Source of the DNA: Pohlia nutans | Lineage: Eukaryota; Streptophyta; Bryopsida; Bryales; Mniaceae | DNA length: 64,000 bases | Assembly: GCA_022496805.1 (NCBI GenBank) | Contig: CM040106.1 | Span: 3,472,001-3,536,000 of the forward strand | Direction: 5' to 3' | Shown here: positions 54,067 through 63,938 of the stretch, piece after piece | Layout: every line of letters begins with the position of its first letter | How positions within the stretch are numbered: position 1 is the first letter of the stretch | Translations under genes and position numbers: made by a program | Notes under the pieces: generated by a model | Told to the model about the DNA's origin: nothing | The model's database searches: none | The model's input: only the letters and a program-made list of their open reading frames with translations

Positions 54067-57000
54067 TTGTATGTTGACATATTTGCTTTGAGCAAATCCT
54101 TGTTATTTCTTCATTCTTCAAATATTTTTGATTCTATGTTTGTAGAATACACATACTTCAATTGTCGTAGTATCAGAGACTAACGATCCTCAGTCAACGC
54201 TCGGAGAATCGGATGGTGATAACAGCGACGGCGAAGACCAGGTTACTACTAATTTGACAACTGTTCAGCTTCGAGCAATCAACACGCCGAATTCAGTGAC
54301 AATGATTGAACAGCTGTGACTTCTGCCAATCGAGGACTCTCGAATTCTGATTCCTCTTTGCCGAATGACTATCATGCCCATTGTGAGACCGACGTTGTCG
54401 TGTGACTTGACATTACTTGAAGCTAAATTTGTGCATGGTTACCGCGAAGGAGCAGCAGTTTTCTACTTGTCCACAACAGATGAGCACGGCGTTATCCATA
54501 CCTTCTCTGATGAAAAAAAGCAATCTTGGAATGCGCACTAGAGAGCAGCGCATGCCCGTTTTGAGGAGTTCCTGCGGACCAAGCCGTCCCTTCAACATTT
54601 GTGCAATGCAAAGTTTTTTGTCTGCGATGGCAACCACCGTCTTCAGGCTTGGATGAAAGTCATCTCTCGCGACCACCCGCTAGAGATGAAATGGCATTAC
54701 TCGGTTGACGCCATTGTTTTGGATACAAAAGGCCGTATTGGGGAGGTTATGCAAGTTATGCACAAGATTAACAAGTAAGTATATATAAGACCAACTCTAG
54801 TCCTTTTTTATTATATCAGTTTGTCATTCACAACAAAATCTAAAACAATATCCGCTGTTGTTGCAGATCAACAGAGAACTCACATGTGAAGACGAACTTG
54901 GTACACGATCTATATTAAGTTTGTAAGTATGGAATGATGACAGTGGAGCAGTTGAAGGGTATCATCAGTCCCGGAGACTACAAACGTGCCAAGGCCTATA
55001 TTCCTCAATCGTGGTTTATTCTTTCAGCTAATACTTTAACCACTCTCATATTTCGTGTGAGTCAATCTATTCAACTCTTTTCATCGCATCCTTCCTCTCT
55101 ATTGATTTGTATTTATACATTTATTTAGTGACTTTCATGTGCGGTGCAGCATGACATTGCAAAGGCTGGACATGCCAAGCTTCGAAGTTATTGTGAGCAC
55201 ACTCCCGATGAAGACATCACAGAGGATGGCATAATGGATGCTATGTTGAAGGGCGTCAAAGACAAGACGGAGAAGTTGAAGGTCAAACTGCGCAAAATGA
55301 CTGCAGTTGCTAATCCTCTGTATGGAGACAAATTCTTGCACGAGGTATTTACTTCTCATTTCTTTCATTGTTGCATTTCTTTGATCAATGTTCAACCCTA
55401 ATAATGGCGAATTCTGCAGATCGAAAGACACTACGCTCGGAATTCCCTCGAACTTGACATGCAACTTGACAAACTGCAAGCCATTGCGACTTCTAACGCA
55501 GGCCCGGATAGCAAGGTTCAGTGGTTGATGTAGTGGAACAGTTCAGAACAAACTTGGGTTGCGAGAAAGTTCCCCACCAAAACCACCAAGGATATACTGA
55601 GTAATTGGCTAGACAAGGCTTGTTGGTATGCGGGGGTGAGTTTATATTCTCTTCCTCTACGTGTTGATTTTGGAAATTCATTATTTTTTGTGCTAATGTG
55701 TTTCACATTGATCACCGCAGTTCATGGAAGCGGCCATCGATACCTTCAGGTCCATCGCAGAGAAAGATGGGCTTGTAATTGATTACGAGGTAGCAGATAA
55801 AATTGACGTGTACCTTGAGAATTGGAGAATGAAGCTCTGGGACATTGGCTTCCCAGATGTCTTCAAGAGAAACGGATTCAAAAAGCACGACGACTTCACC
55901 AAAAACGCGGTTTCAACGTCCTTAGTCAATCGTGTCATATACCGGTTTGTTACTAAATCTCTCTCAATTTCCACACTTTGATTCATTGTTCATTATTTCA
56001 TTGATTTCAAGTATTTGATTACCTCTTTCTATGCAGGTACTTCATGTTTGAGCTGGTACCAAAGAAAGCTATCACCAAGGATGCTATACCCCTTTTCTTG
56101 GCCATATGGAGTGATTTGTTTAGTGACACTTGTATGTTTAGCCCTCATCAGATGAAGATTTGGACATCGTCTCATCTTTGTAGCGCAAGGTGGTACTTGG
56201 AGTGTAGTCTCAACGCCGTACCCGACGTGGAACGGGCACTTTTCGACTACGCGGAAAATGCAAAGGAAATCATTCTCCTTGACACTGTCAACAGCTTCCT
56301 GGACGAGGCTGCGAAAGCCAAAGCGATAGCAAAGATACAGGCTCAAGATCTCAAGAAGAAGAAGCAGATGGCGGCCACTGCTGAGAAACGACAAGCTAAA
56401 GAAGAAGCGAAACGGATTAAAGAGGCCAAGAAGAAACAAGCAAAGAATGAGAAGACAAGATTGAAACGAGCGGAGACGAACAAAGTTGGCATCACGAACG
56501 ACTCGACGGTGGTGGATGAGGCTCAAAGCAATCGAGCACCAAAGGACGCTGACAAGACTTCGAAAGTACCTGTGATCTCTTCTACACAAGAACGATTCAC
56601 GCAAGGACCCGATGTTGATGAAGTTGCATCAGCCTCTCATGCTACAAACGATGAATTCTTTCTGAATTTGTCCTTCTCATCTCTCTTGCCAGAGGACAAA
56701 CCGCCACTTATTGCTTTTAAAGACATCGTGGCATTTTTGGAGAAGGTATTGCTAGTCCTTCAACATTGCTTTCTAATCTTGTCAACCTTAATTTCGTTGC
56801 ATAAATCATCCCCGTGTCCTCTAACGCAACTACCTCTATATCTTAAATCCTATTGCAGCATCGTGGAGATCGGGATCAAGTGTTTAAGGGTCGCCGTAAT
56901 GCGAAAGCGACCGTTGACCTCATGTTGGTGGACTACCCGGAGGATCTGCGCGTCCCGAGTGTATCGGACCCCTCCGACGACATCCCACGTTGGAACAAAT

Positions 57001-58269
57001 TGGATCCTGCTACTTTAGATGCCATATTTGACTTCGTAGATCACCTCATTCATGACGGTGGGGCCATGGTCGTCATCCACCCTTACGACGTGGTGGTGAA
57101 GTCTTTTGTACTCGAGTATGTGAAGAGTTATGGGTTCATGGAGAGGAAAACCTGGGTTTGCATGAATCGCTTGCACTTGTGTCATTCGAGTAAGCAGGAA
57201 TTGTTGGTACGTTTCGCTAAGACCTTTATCTCAACTTGTCCATGCAATATAACTTTAAATATAATTTCCTTGCCTTTTGTGTTTCTTCTTTTGATTGTCT
57301 TCTTACGTCACAGACGCAAAGATTCGGTGCCTACCTTCTGGTGAGATCGGAGGGTTCTACCTTCCAATTCAATCCGGTGTCGTCCATAAACGAGTTCGGA
57401 GTGGACCCTGGTTCGGACGAGTGGCTGCAGAACTACACCACCAAGATTGACCAAGCTATGAACGGCTCTAAGCCCTGGCGTGGACCTAGAGAGAAGAGCA
57501 AAGGATTTTGGCAAGTTCTAATCGAGGCTTGTTCCAAGCCTGGAGACATTGTTCTAGACTGCCACGCCATGACTGGTGATTCCCTACCATCCTAACTAGC
57601 TTTGAAGTTTTTACATTTAATCGACGAAATTCTATCTGTCTATTCATACTACGTTTTTTCATAGACATTGTATGTGTATTCCAGGCGCTTCCATTCATGC
57701 TTGCAGGAATGTCAATCACTACATTGTGGCATTAGAGGAAGACAATGCCATCTTTGATGTTCTCATCGCTCCTTTGGCGCGTGCGAAGGCTACCCTACCA
57801 TCGCCACAGCCTTCCGGATCGAAGCGTTCTCAGGACCCAGACAATATGGAGGTAGTACCATCGCAAGTCAAGAGAAGACGTATGAGTAAGTAAGTTTTTT
57901 TTAATTCAAATTACCACGCTCTTTGATTCTGAACTAATTTCATGTAGCTGAATGTACTAATGTTATTCATATGTGTTATAGCTTCTCAATTGGAATGAGC
58001 CCTCCTCGACACAAGCCTTTTTTTGCTGCCCAGATGTTCTTTCTAAGTCCCCCAAAACCGTTTGAGCTCCTAGTGTACGTGGAGCCACTAGCTAGGGCAT
58101 TTGCAAAGAATAGGCTGGGTAATTGGACATGACTGAGGGAGTAGCTGATACCGGCGTTTCACAGTTCTTGGACTTAGAGGCAGCGGAGTCATCTTACACC
58201 CATAGTTCTAGCTCTTTTTCTAGAACATCATCTTCTACACTTGAGGACTCCTCTGATGACTCCTCGTAG

Positions 58270-58669
58270 TGTAATGTACTTTGCATTCCTATGTTATTTT
58301 ATGATTGGTAGTGAGACTAAAAGGGCCACTACACTTTGGTTCTCATAGCAGCATTCTCTTTTCACGTCACTGTCTTTTGTGGTCGTTACTGCATTCACGA
58401 GTTGATATATACTTTCTACAACATTCACCTACATCACGATTGAGCTCACCCTTGAACCCTAAACACTGATCTAAAATTCAACCTAATGTTGCATGGATAC
58501 AACATTTATAACCCTAAATCACTCAATCCCTATTCCTAATGGTCCCACGATCATACACCCTCGTCCCACAGTCATAGGTACTTTTCTTAACTCCCAGAAA
58601 AAAATCTCAAAAAATCCTACGCTCTCTGCTCTCCGCTGTCCGCTCTTGGGCTCACATACTAGCACCCCC
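58270..58669. other. Right end of element D
   Basis: Non-coding sequence after the acidic tail. It ends with the inverted GAGAGC cluster (TACGCTCTC at 58,618, further CTCTCC and CGCTCTT to 58,650). Beyond it, element B coding sequence resumes. Confidence 0.5.
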
Positions 58670-59158
58670 GCATAGGACATTACCCTCGAGGATGATGTTG
58701 ACACATTTCCATATTGTGGTCTTGCAAAGGATCAACCGAGATTGACCTTCAATCCCTTCCGCGACGTGCTATTAGGGAACTTTGTACTCTGTCGCCCTAG
58801 CGACAATCATTACCTACTTATGTAGCTTGGCCGATTGCTTGAGCGTGTTGACCTGAACCCGGGCCCAAGCTACGGTAACTTCAAGGTAGAACGGTGGATA
58901 CCTATGAAAGCCAAGAAGGAAAGAAATTTAGTCGTTGCTAGGGAATGCTGGACGTGCCGTTGGCAGAAGGAGCCTTGTCTTCCTCAAGTTGTTCACGTTA
59001 GTATTGTCATGTTCTCTCACAGGATGCCTTCGCATGCAAAGAAGGAGCCTCCAGCTACTCACGTTAACCCTGAAGCCTCTGTCACAGCTGCTCTGGCTAA
59101 CTTGGAGGCTGGCGACGTTATAATGGGCTGAGACGTTGACGATGACGCAGAGGATTAG
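58670..59158 (+). pseudogene. C-terminal domain of the element B transposase, beyond element D
   Basis: The frame reads 'DITLEDDVDTFPYCGLAKDQ', 'FRDVLLGNFVLCRPSDNHYL', an in-frame TAG, 'LGRLLERVDLNPGPSYGNF', 'VERWIP' and 'ECWTCRWQKEP', to about 58,978. This BAH-like C-terminal region is the counterpart of 1,365-1,766 in the element A transposase ('FVAIRPTDGDTRPVWIAKAL'). A short intron and a last exon ('AALANLEAGDVIMG', TGA, 'DVDDDAED', stop) follow to 59,158. This shows that element D split the gene. Confidence 0.65.
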
Positions 59159-59425
59159 ATTACCAGGTATTGGCTGCCGGCCGATACCTCTTGCCTCACT
59201 CCATATGACTTCCTCAAGTAGTTCATGTATGTATTGGTATTTCCTCTCACAGGATGCTTTCGCATGCAAATCCGGTTACTCCCGTTATCTTTGATGCATC
59301 TGTCGCAACTATTGTGGCTATCCTGGAATCTGGTGGCGTCATATTGGATAAAGACGTTGACGATGGTGCAAAGGAGTAAGCTGCCTTGTGTTGGCCGCCG
59401 GCCGATACCTCTTGCCTCATACCGT
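58979..59425 (+). repeat. Tandem duplication of the last exon with its palindrome
   Basis: Two units of 230 bp, at 58,979-59,208 and 59,209 to about 59,425. Each starts CTTCCTCAAG, contains CTCACAGGATGC, an Ala/Asp-rich coding end (GACGTTGACGATG) and one B palindrome (59,171 and 59,392; GCCGGCCGATACCTCTTGCC). The copies have diverged by about a fifth. The second unit is open to a TAA (59,380) where the first has TGA. Confidence 0.8.
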
Positions 59426-59429
59426 AGCT

Positions 59430-60464
59430 AGTATTATATCGTCCCATTGCTCCCAGCATCTTCATAATGGTAACCTACCTCTGTCCGCAGATTGCCTTGC
59501 TACTAATGTAAATTTTTTTAATCAACATTTCATATGAAATGTTTGATGTTTGTCATATGTGAATGTTGTCATGTATAATCTCTATGGTTGGAATTCACAA
59601 ATGCATTTTGATTATTTGTAAATGAATTCTGAGAGAAATGTTTTAAATATTCACATAAATTACATCATAATATACAATTATATGTTGTGTTGAACTAAGT
59701 TTTTATCACTTATAAGTGAGACGTTCTACACTTGGATAGAGAATGCGGTCATATAGGGTTTGCAATTTTTCCAAATCTCAATTCATACGAAGCTACATAA
59801 GAATAATGTAGACTTGATAGTTTAAATGAACAAATACCAACGATGAATACTTAATTCTACATATATCAACGCTAAAAACTTAATTTTGTATATTATGTGG
59901 ATTATGGAAGTTTGTTAATGAGATATTATATATATGGTTGTATGTGATGAATTTGAGGATTTGATAAGTCATTCCAAAATCCAAAATTTGATTGTGTAAT
60001 TCAATACAATCAACGACCATGAATACCCATCAATATTAGCGTTGTGCTTTTAGCCAATCTAACCAAAATCAAAGATGAATTATTTCTTTTTTTAATTTAT
60101 GTAATATACGGAAGTCTAGTAGTGAGATTTGATATATATAATTGTCCATGATGACTTCTAGAATTTAGATTTGGAATTGAATACATTCAAGGACAATGAA
60201 TACCTATAATTGTGGATGCATGCACTCGAGAGGGCAAGATACATAGCGCTGTAGGCTACTCTACGTACTTTGTGTGGAATGGCGGCTGACATGAGAGTGC
60301 AATTCATTTCCCGCAGCCTCCTCATCCAACATTTCAATATTTGGATTTGTAAGCTTCTTCTCTTTCACCAATTACAGTTTTCCCTCTCTCATTCACTTCC
60401 CTTGTTTCTCTTGTTCATCACTTGGCTTCCTTCATATCTCTGAATCTTCTTCATAGCCATCTCC
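59430..60464. other. AT-rich gap, with candidate promoter of the next gene
   Basis: About 1 kb without coding sequence or palindromes. The last 120 bp before the ATG at 60,465 are C/T-rich (CTCTCTCATTC, CTTGTTTCTCTTG), a Y-patch-like leader. I saw no clear TATA box at the expected distance. Confidence 0.4.
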
Positions 60465-61043
60465 ATGGACTCTAGACTCCCTCCCCAGGCAGAGACACCT
60501 CTCCCTCCTCATCCAGGGACTCTCGGCGCATTGACTGGATACCTATTGTTTGTCTACAATTCTGATGCTTGTGTCTACAAACGTCTTCCTCCTCATCCAT
60601 ACTTGCAAGGGCTTGTTAGTGGCGAGGACTGGCATTGGAACGACAACTATATTCTAGAGATGGCACGTCTGGAGGCTCATTTTGGCATTGCGTGGGATGC
60701 TGTGGCAGACCTTGTGAATCGTCCATCCACAAATATACTTCGCAACATGGCGGTGATATACGAGGATTGCGGGTGCGTGCTCCTTGATTTCTGCGATTGT
60801 TCTTTCACTGCATCGACAAAAAGCGCGAGGAACAAAGTCATTGAAATATCATCGAATACATCTCTCTACATCACAGCGCAGAACAATGTGGTTGAAGTTT
60901 TGGATACCGCATCGGTGGGGAGCAACCGCATTCCTAGTTTTTACATTGGCAGCACTTCCAGGAAATTTCGTTTAGCGGCGGGTTTTGTGAAAGAGGCGGC
61001 GGAACATTGGTTAGCACATGTTTTAGTTTCGCCCTGTTCATAG
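60465..61043 (+). CDS. Intact 192-residue protein of unknown function at the right of element B
   Basis: An uninterrupted frame from ATG (in TCTCCATGGACTC) to TAG, with no intron needed. The N-terminus is Pro-rich. The body has 'LTGYLLFVYNSDACVYKRLP', 'GEDWHWNDNYILEMARLEAHF' and 'AVADLVNRPSTNILRNMAVIY', then a Cys-containing strand 'EDCGCVLLDFCDCSF' and a C-terminal helix 'AAGFVKEAAEHWLAHVL'. I do not recognise the family, and see no signal peptide or membrane span. B palindromes lie on both sides (59,392; 61,176; 61,250), so it probably belongs to element B. That it is intact while its neighbours are broken is notable. Confidence 0.7.
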   Translation: MDSRLPPQAETPLPPHPGTLGALTGYLLFVYNSDACVYKRLPPHPYLQGLVSGEDWHWNDNYILEMARLEAHFGIAWDAVADLVNRPSTNILRNMAVIYEDCGCVLLDFCDCSFTASTKSARNKVIEISSNTSLYITAQNNVVEVLDTASVGSNRIPSFYIGSTSRKFRLAAGFVKEAAEHWLAHVLVSPCS

Positions 61044-61169
61044 CGATATTGCAAATTTTTAGGCACCAAGGTTTTAGATTTGTGAAGATATGAAGTAGTG
61101 TATATGTTTTGTTGGCCAGCTTGGTGGCCTTAGCTCACTGGTCAGGAGCAAGTAGAAATGTTTAATACT

Positions 61170-61270
61170 ACCGATGTTGGCTGCCAGCCGATACCCCTAG
61201 CCTGCAATTTATATATCGGCGTATAGCTGGATGTTGAATCAAACTGTGTATCGGCTGCCAGCCAATACCT
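61170..61270. repeat. Last element B palindromes
   Basis: Copies near 61,176 (TTGGCTGCCAGCCGATACC) and 61,250 (TATCGGCTGCCAGCCAATACC), and a decayed one near 61,215. No B-type palindrome was seen to the right, so element B probably ends close to 61.3 kb. Confidence 0.7.
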
Positions 61271-61283
61271 GTCTGACAGTCGG

Positions 61284-61648
61284 GTACATTCACAGTAACA
61301 CGACCCGAGAAAACTGTAACCAGTGATTAATTTAATGGATTGTTAAGCAATAATCTTATCATATGAATTGATAATGAAATATAGATTAGTAATTACATAT
61401 AATATATGTCATTATACAACATACTAAAGTTTGACAATGTTTGGGAAGTTATTGGTACTCCAAATCGACTAAAATATGGTCGTAACCAGTCGTTAATAAC
61501 GACTAAAATGTGCTAAAATGTTCAAAGTATGTTGCAAAATGTCCTTAAATTTTTTTAATATCTACATAAATTGAAGATATTATTTTCTAAGCACTCATCA
61601 AGAGTTGTTTTAACTAGGCGGGGTTGGGTCGTGTTACTGTGAATGTAC
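61284..61648. mobile_element. 365-bp MITE with 23-bp perfect TIRs
   Basis: The ends GTACATTCACAGTAACACGA.. (61,284-61,306) and its exact reverse complement (61,626-61,648) bound AT-rich DNA with no coding capacity. CAGTC lies just outside both ends (61,277-61,281 and 61,650-61,654) and could be part of a target duplication. The superfamily is unclear. Confidence 0.8.
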
Positions 61649-62255
61649 TCAGTCATTTGTAGGGGACTATTTTGTATGTCTTATTCGAATTGAGCTTTGC
61701 TGCTCATGGACTTGTACAGACATCAATTCACTATGCGAGGGAATTTCATTTTCCATATGAGCTTCAATTGTATGATTGGTATATATGGCATGTGTTTGCA
61801 CTCATCGGTTCCCTGAATTGGATTTTATTAGGGTGATCTCTGCCAGATGTTTAGGGTTTAAGGTTTAGGATTTACGGTATAGGTTGGTTTAGAAATAATA
61901 GTGTTGTAGGCCCGCCGTCACTTTTCTTTGACTTGTTGGCCTTAGTTTTCACTACATTAATTGTTTTAATGGGCTTCAGTTGGTTTTTGTGGAGAATGTG
62001 TTAGCGGGCCACCGATACTATTCTATGAAAATGTTCATAATTTGTTTGAATTTCTTCGTATTCAACTTTTTCCAATTTTCGCTTCCTCATTTTGGGCATT
62101 ATCTACAAATTTTGGACGTATTTCACCGTCATAAATTGTATGAATTTGTCCATAATTAGCACCATAGTCCATAATTAGTTAAATATCAGTTTGTTGCTCT
62201 TTGAAAACAAGTTAGCACTACACGTGTAGGAATTTACAAGGACAAAGGCTATAAA
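61649..62255. other. Unassigned AT-rich sequence
   Basis: About 600 bp with no coding sequence, palindrome or repeat that I can support. Confidence 0.4.
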
Positions 62256-62300
62256 GAGTGCAAGTACGCTAGACCCCATACACTTTTGGCAAAATCATGT
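62256..62300 (+). repeat. Terminus of an element C relative
   Basis: AGTACGCTAGACCCCATACA then CTTTTGGCAAAAT closely matches the right end of element C read inwards (48,565-48,601 reverse complement: AGTACGCTAGACCC, then CACTTTTGGCAAAA). It marks the left end of a second copy or a solo end, running rightward. Its other end is not in the window. Confidence 0.65.
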
Positions 62301-62339
62301 TATACTACAACTACAATAGTGTATTAAAAGTACTTTTTG

Positions 62340-63470
62340 ATGAACATTTTGGCCTAGTAAAATGATTCTCTTAAAAAATCTTTGAACTATAAAAAGCCGA
62401 GAAATCAAATCAAGTTTTATATCCCAAAACCCGTTTGTGATATAGAGCCTCCATTCACAAGTTATAGAAAAAATTTAGAGAGGGTGTTTGAAAATATCAA
62501 AGATAAACATTCCTTGATATCCCACTCTAAATTTTGTCTATAAATTTTAAATGCTAGCTCAAAATTTCATACTAGTTTAGAAGATGAGATTTTGCTTGGT
62601 TTTCTAATTATTTAAGGTTCAAAAAAAAAAAAAAAAAAAGCTATTCTACTATGACAAAATAGCCGCCGAAGTCTCTTGAGTATTTTTTTTTTAATTGTGA
62701 ATGATTAAATTATAAAAAAATTTAGAGTTCGTAGAACTTTAACCATGGTTCTTTAAGTATTGCCCAAATGAGGGTGTTTTAAATGTTTTAAATGTTTTGA
62801 AAGTCATAATTTTGCGCTTTGATACCTTTCAACTTTGGGGATAATATTTACAATCCTGTTGAGATTCTATATAAAGAATTTCAAATCAAATTGATCTATT
62901 TGTCATAGATGCCAGAAATTGTCCAAAACTAAAAAAATTACCTTTTGAGAATAATTTTTAACTAAAACTTAAATTGATCAAAAATATATCTAGGCTTTAA
63001 GTTGTTAATGAAACACAAGTTTACTAAGAATTTCACATGTTGTATAAGAATTGTATTCAACAAATATAGTATCAAGAATAGCCTATTCAAAAGTGGAAAA
63101 TGGTTTGAAATCTTGCCTCATGGTTTTGAGGGATATTTAATTATTTGGCATCAATATGTCAATCTTGTCCTATTGCTATGATATAAGAACATTCCAAAAT
63201 TTTATAAACATACAATGTTGAGTTCATAAATTTTAAAAGATTCCAATTCTTTCCAATAGATTCTAAAAGATCCTAAAAGATTCTAGAAAGATTCTAAAAT
63301 TGTTAAAAAAATCGATTAGGTCATTGCACTATTCAAATTAACAGAAATTAGGTAGCAATTTGTTGACTTTTACAAAAACTTCAGAAATCAGTGAAATCAG
63401 TCATTGCAGTGCTCCAAACAACATATATCAGCTGATTTTTGTTGATTTAGTCACGATTTTCTAGTAGAAA
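62340..63470 (-). mobile_element. Degraded relative of the CACTA element
   Basis: The right end (63,395-63,468, ending TTTTCTAGTAG) is the reverse complement of the left end of the CACTA element at 41,025, including CATTGCAGTGC and TGTTGATTT units. The inner region at 62,370-62,600 matches its 42,265-42,540 (CCCGTTTGTGAT, GAGCCTCCATTCA). The terminal TG is lost and no matching left TIR is visible, so this is a fragment or an inverted, truncated copy. Confidence 0.6.
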
Positions 63471-63772
63471 TTGCAGTTAAGATGATTCTTCCACAAGAAA
63501 ATTTTAAGAGTTCTCCATGAAGAGCAAAATCTTGAAAATATCTCGAAAATCATCAATTTCATTCATTACTTTATAATCTCGGCTAGGAGAATCCATTAGA
63601 TTAAAATGTTACTAGAAGTTGAAGTTCAAATTGATCACAAATTTGATAAAATCAAAGGATTCAACTTGAACTTTTTGTGGCCTTTTAATCAGAAGGTGTC
63701 TACTAGCCAAAAGTGTCTTGTATAGAAAAAAATGAACTGATTAGAAAGATGTTAAAATTCAAAATATAAAAC

Positions 63773-63938
63773 AAAAGCTTGTTGAGGTAGGTTTGTAGTC
63801 TACCTCAAACATACCTCAATATGCTCATACTTTGGAATTTTAACTTCAAACAAATTAGAAAGTTGGATAAAATGAAAAAGCAAAAGTGTGATGAAGCAGG
63901 TTTTGAGGTAGACATCAAACCTACCTCAACACACTTTT
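63773..63938. repeat. Short hairpin repeat
   Basis: Arms at about 63,773-63,835 and 63,881-63,938 pair around GTTGAGGTAGGTTTG / CAAACCTACCTCAAC with a loop of about 50 bp. It could be a small hairpin MITE or a small-RNA precursor. No other feature lies between 63,470 and the window end. Confidence 0.55.

Larger units (their letters stand above)
50701..58269 (+). pseudogene. ParB-like / beta-class amino-methyltransferase-like gene of element D
   Basis: About 13 exons with consensus splice sites. Early exons 50,701-50,832, 51,661-51,738 and 51,847-52,596 encode Ser/Pro-rich and CTD-like sequence. ParB-like exon 54,146 to about 54,777 contains 'EAKFVHGYREGAAVFYL' and 'FFVCDGNHRLQAWMKV', with a TGA and a TAG. 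Helical exons follow to 55,945 (a TAA and a TAG). A long exon at about 56,036-56,742 holds an Ala/Lys/Glu coiled coil. Exons from about 56,860 read 'VDLMLVDYPEDLRVPS' (place of DPPY), 'GGAMVVIHPYDVVV', 'EACSKPGDIVLDCHAMTG' then, across an intron, 'GASIHACRN' (FxGxG SAM motif), and 'IVALEEDNAIFDVLIAPL'. The tail is basic then acidic-Ser with one frameshift near 58,130. Motif order is that of beta-class N4/N6 methyltransferases. ParB plus methyltransferase fusions are known in phages and prophages. This is the best-kept of the three copies. The altered catalytic motif argues against ordinary activity. Confidence 0.7.
32186..58645. mobile_element. Element D, giant MULE-type transposon inserted in B (edges approximate)
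   Basis: The B transposase reading breaks off near 32,180 and its C-terminal BAH-like domain resumes near 58,670, so the intervening 26.5 kb is an insertion. Near the left edge the hexamer GAGAGC is clustered (GAGAGCGTA at 32,187-32,195 and three more to about 32,225). The inverse cluster occurs at the right edge (TACGCTCTC at 58,618-58,626, more to 58,652). Deeper in, ACCTATGAC occurs on the left near 32,320 and inverted on the right near 58,575, suggesting long degenerate TIRs. Contents are a MULE transposase (-), a ParB/methyltransferase-like gene (+), and the later insertions C and a foldback. A 9-bp candidate duplication (GCGTAGAAT / GCATAGGAC, transitions only) is weak, because the right copy lies 44 bp outside the hexamers. 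Confidence 0.65.

Noticed and set aside
63781..63795. TGAGGTAG resembles the start of the animal let-7 microRNA.
   Set aside because: Only eight bases match, in an AT-rich plant repeat. It is chance.
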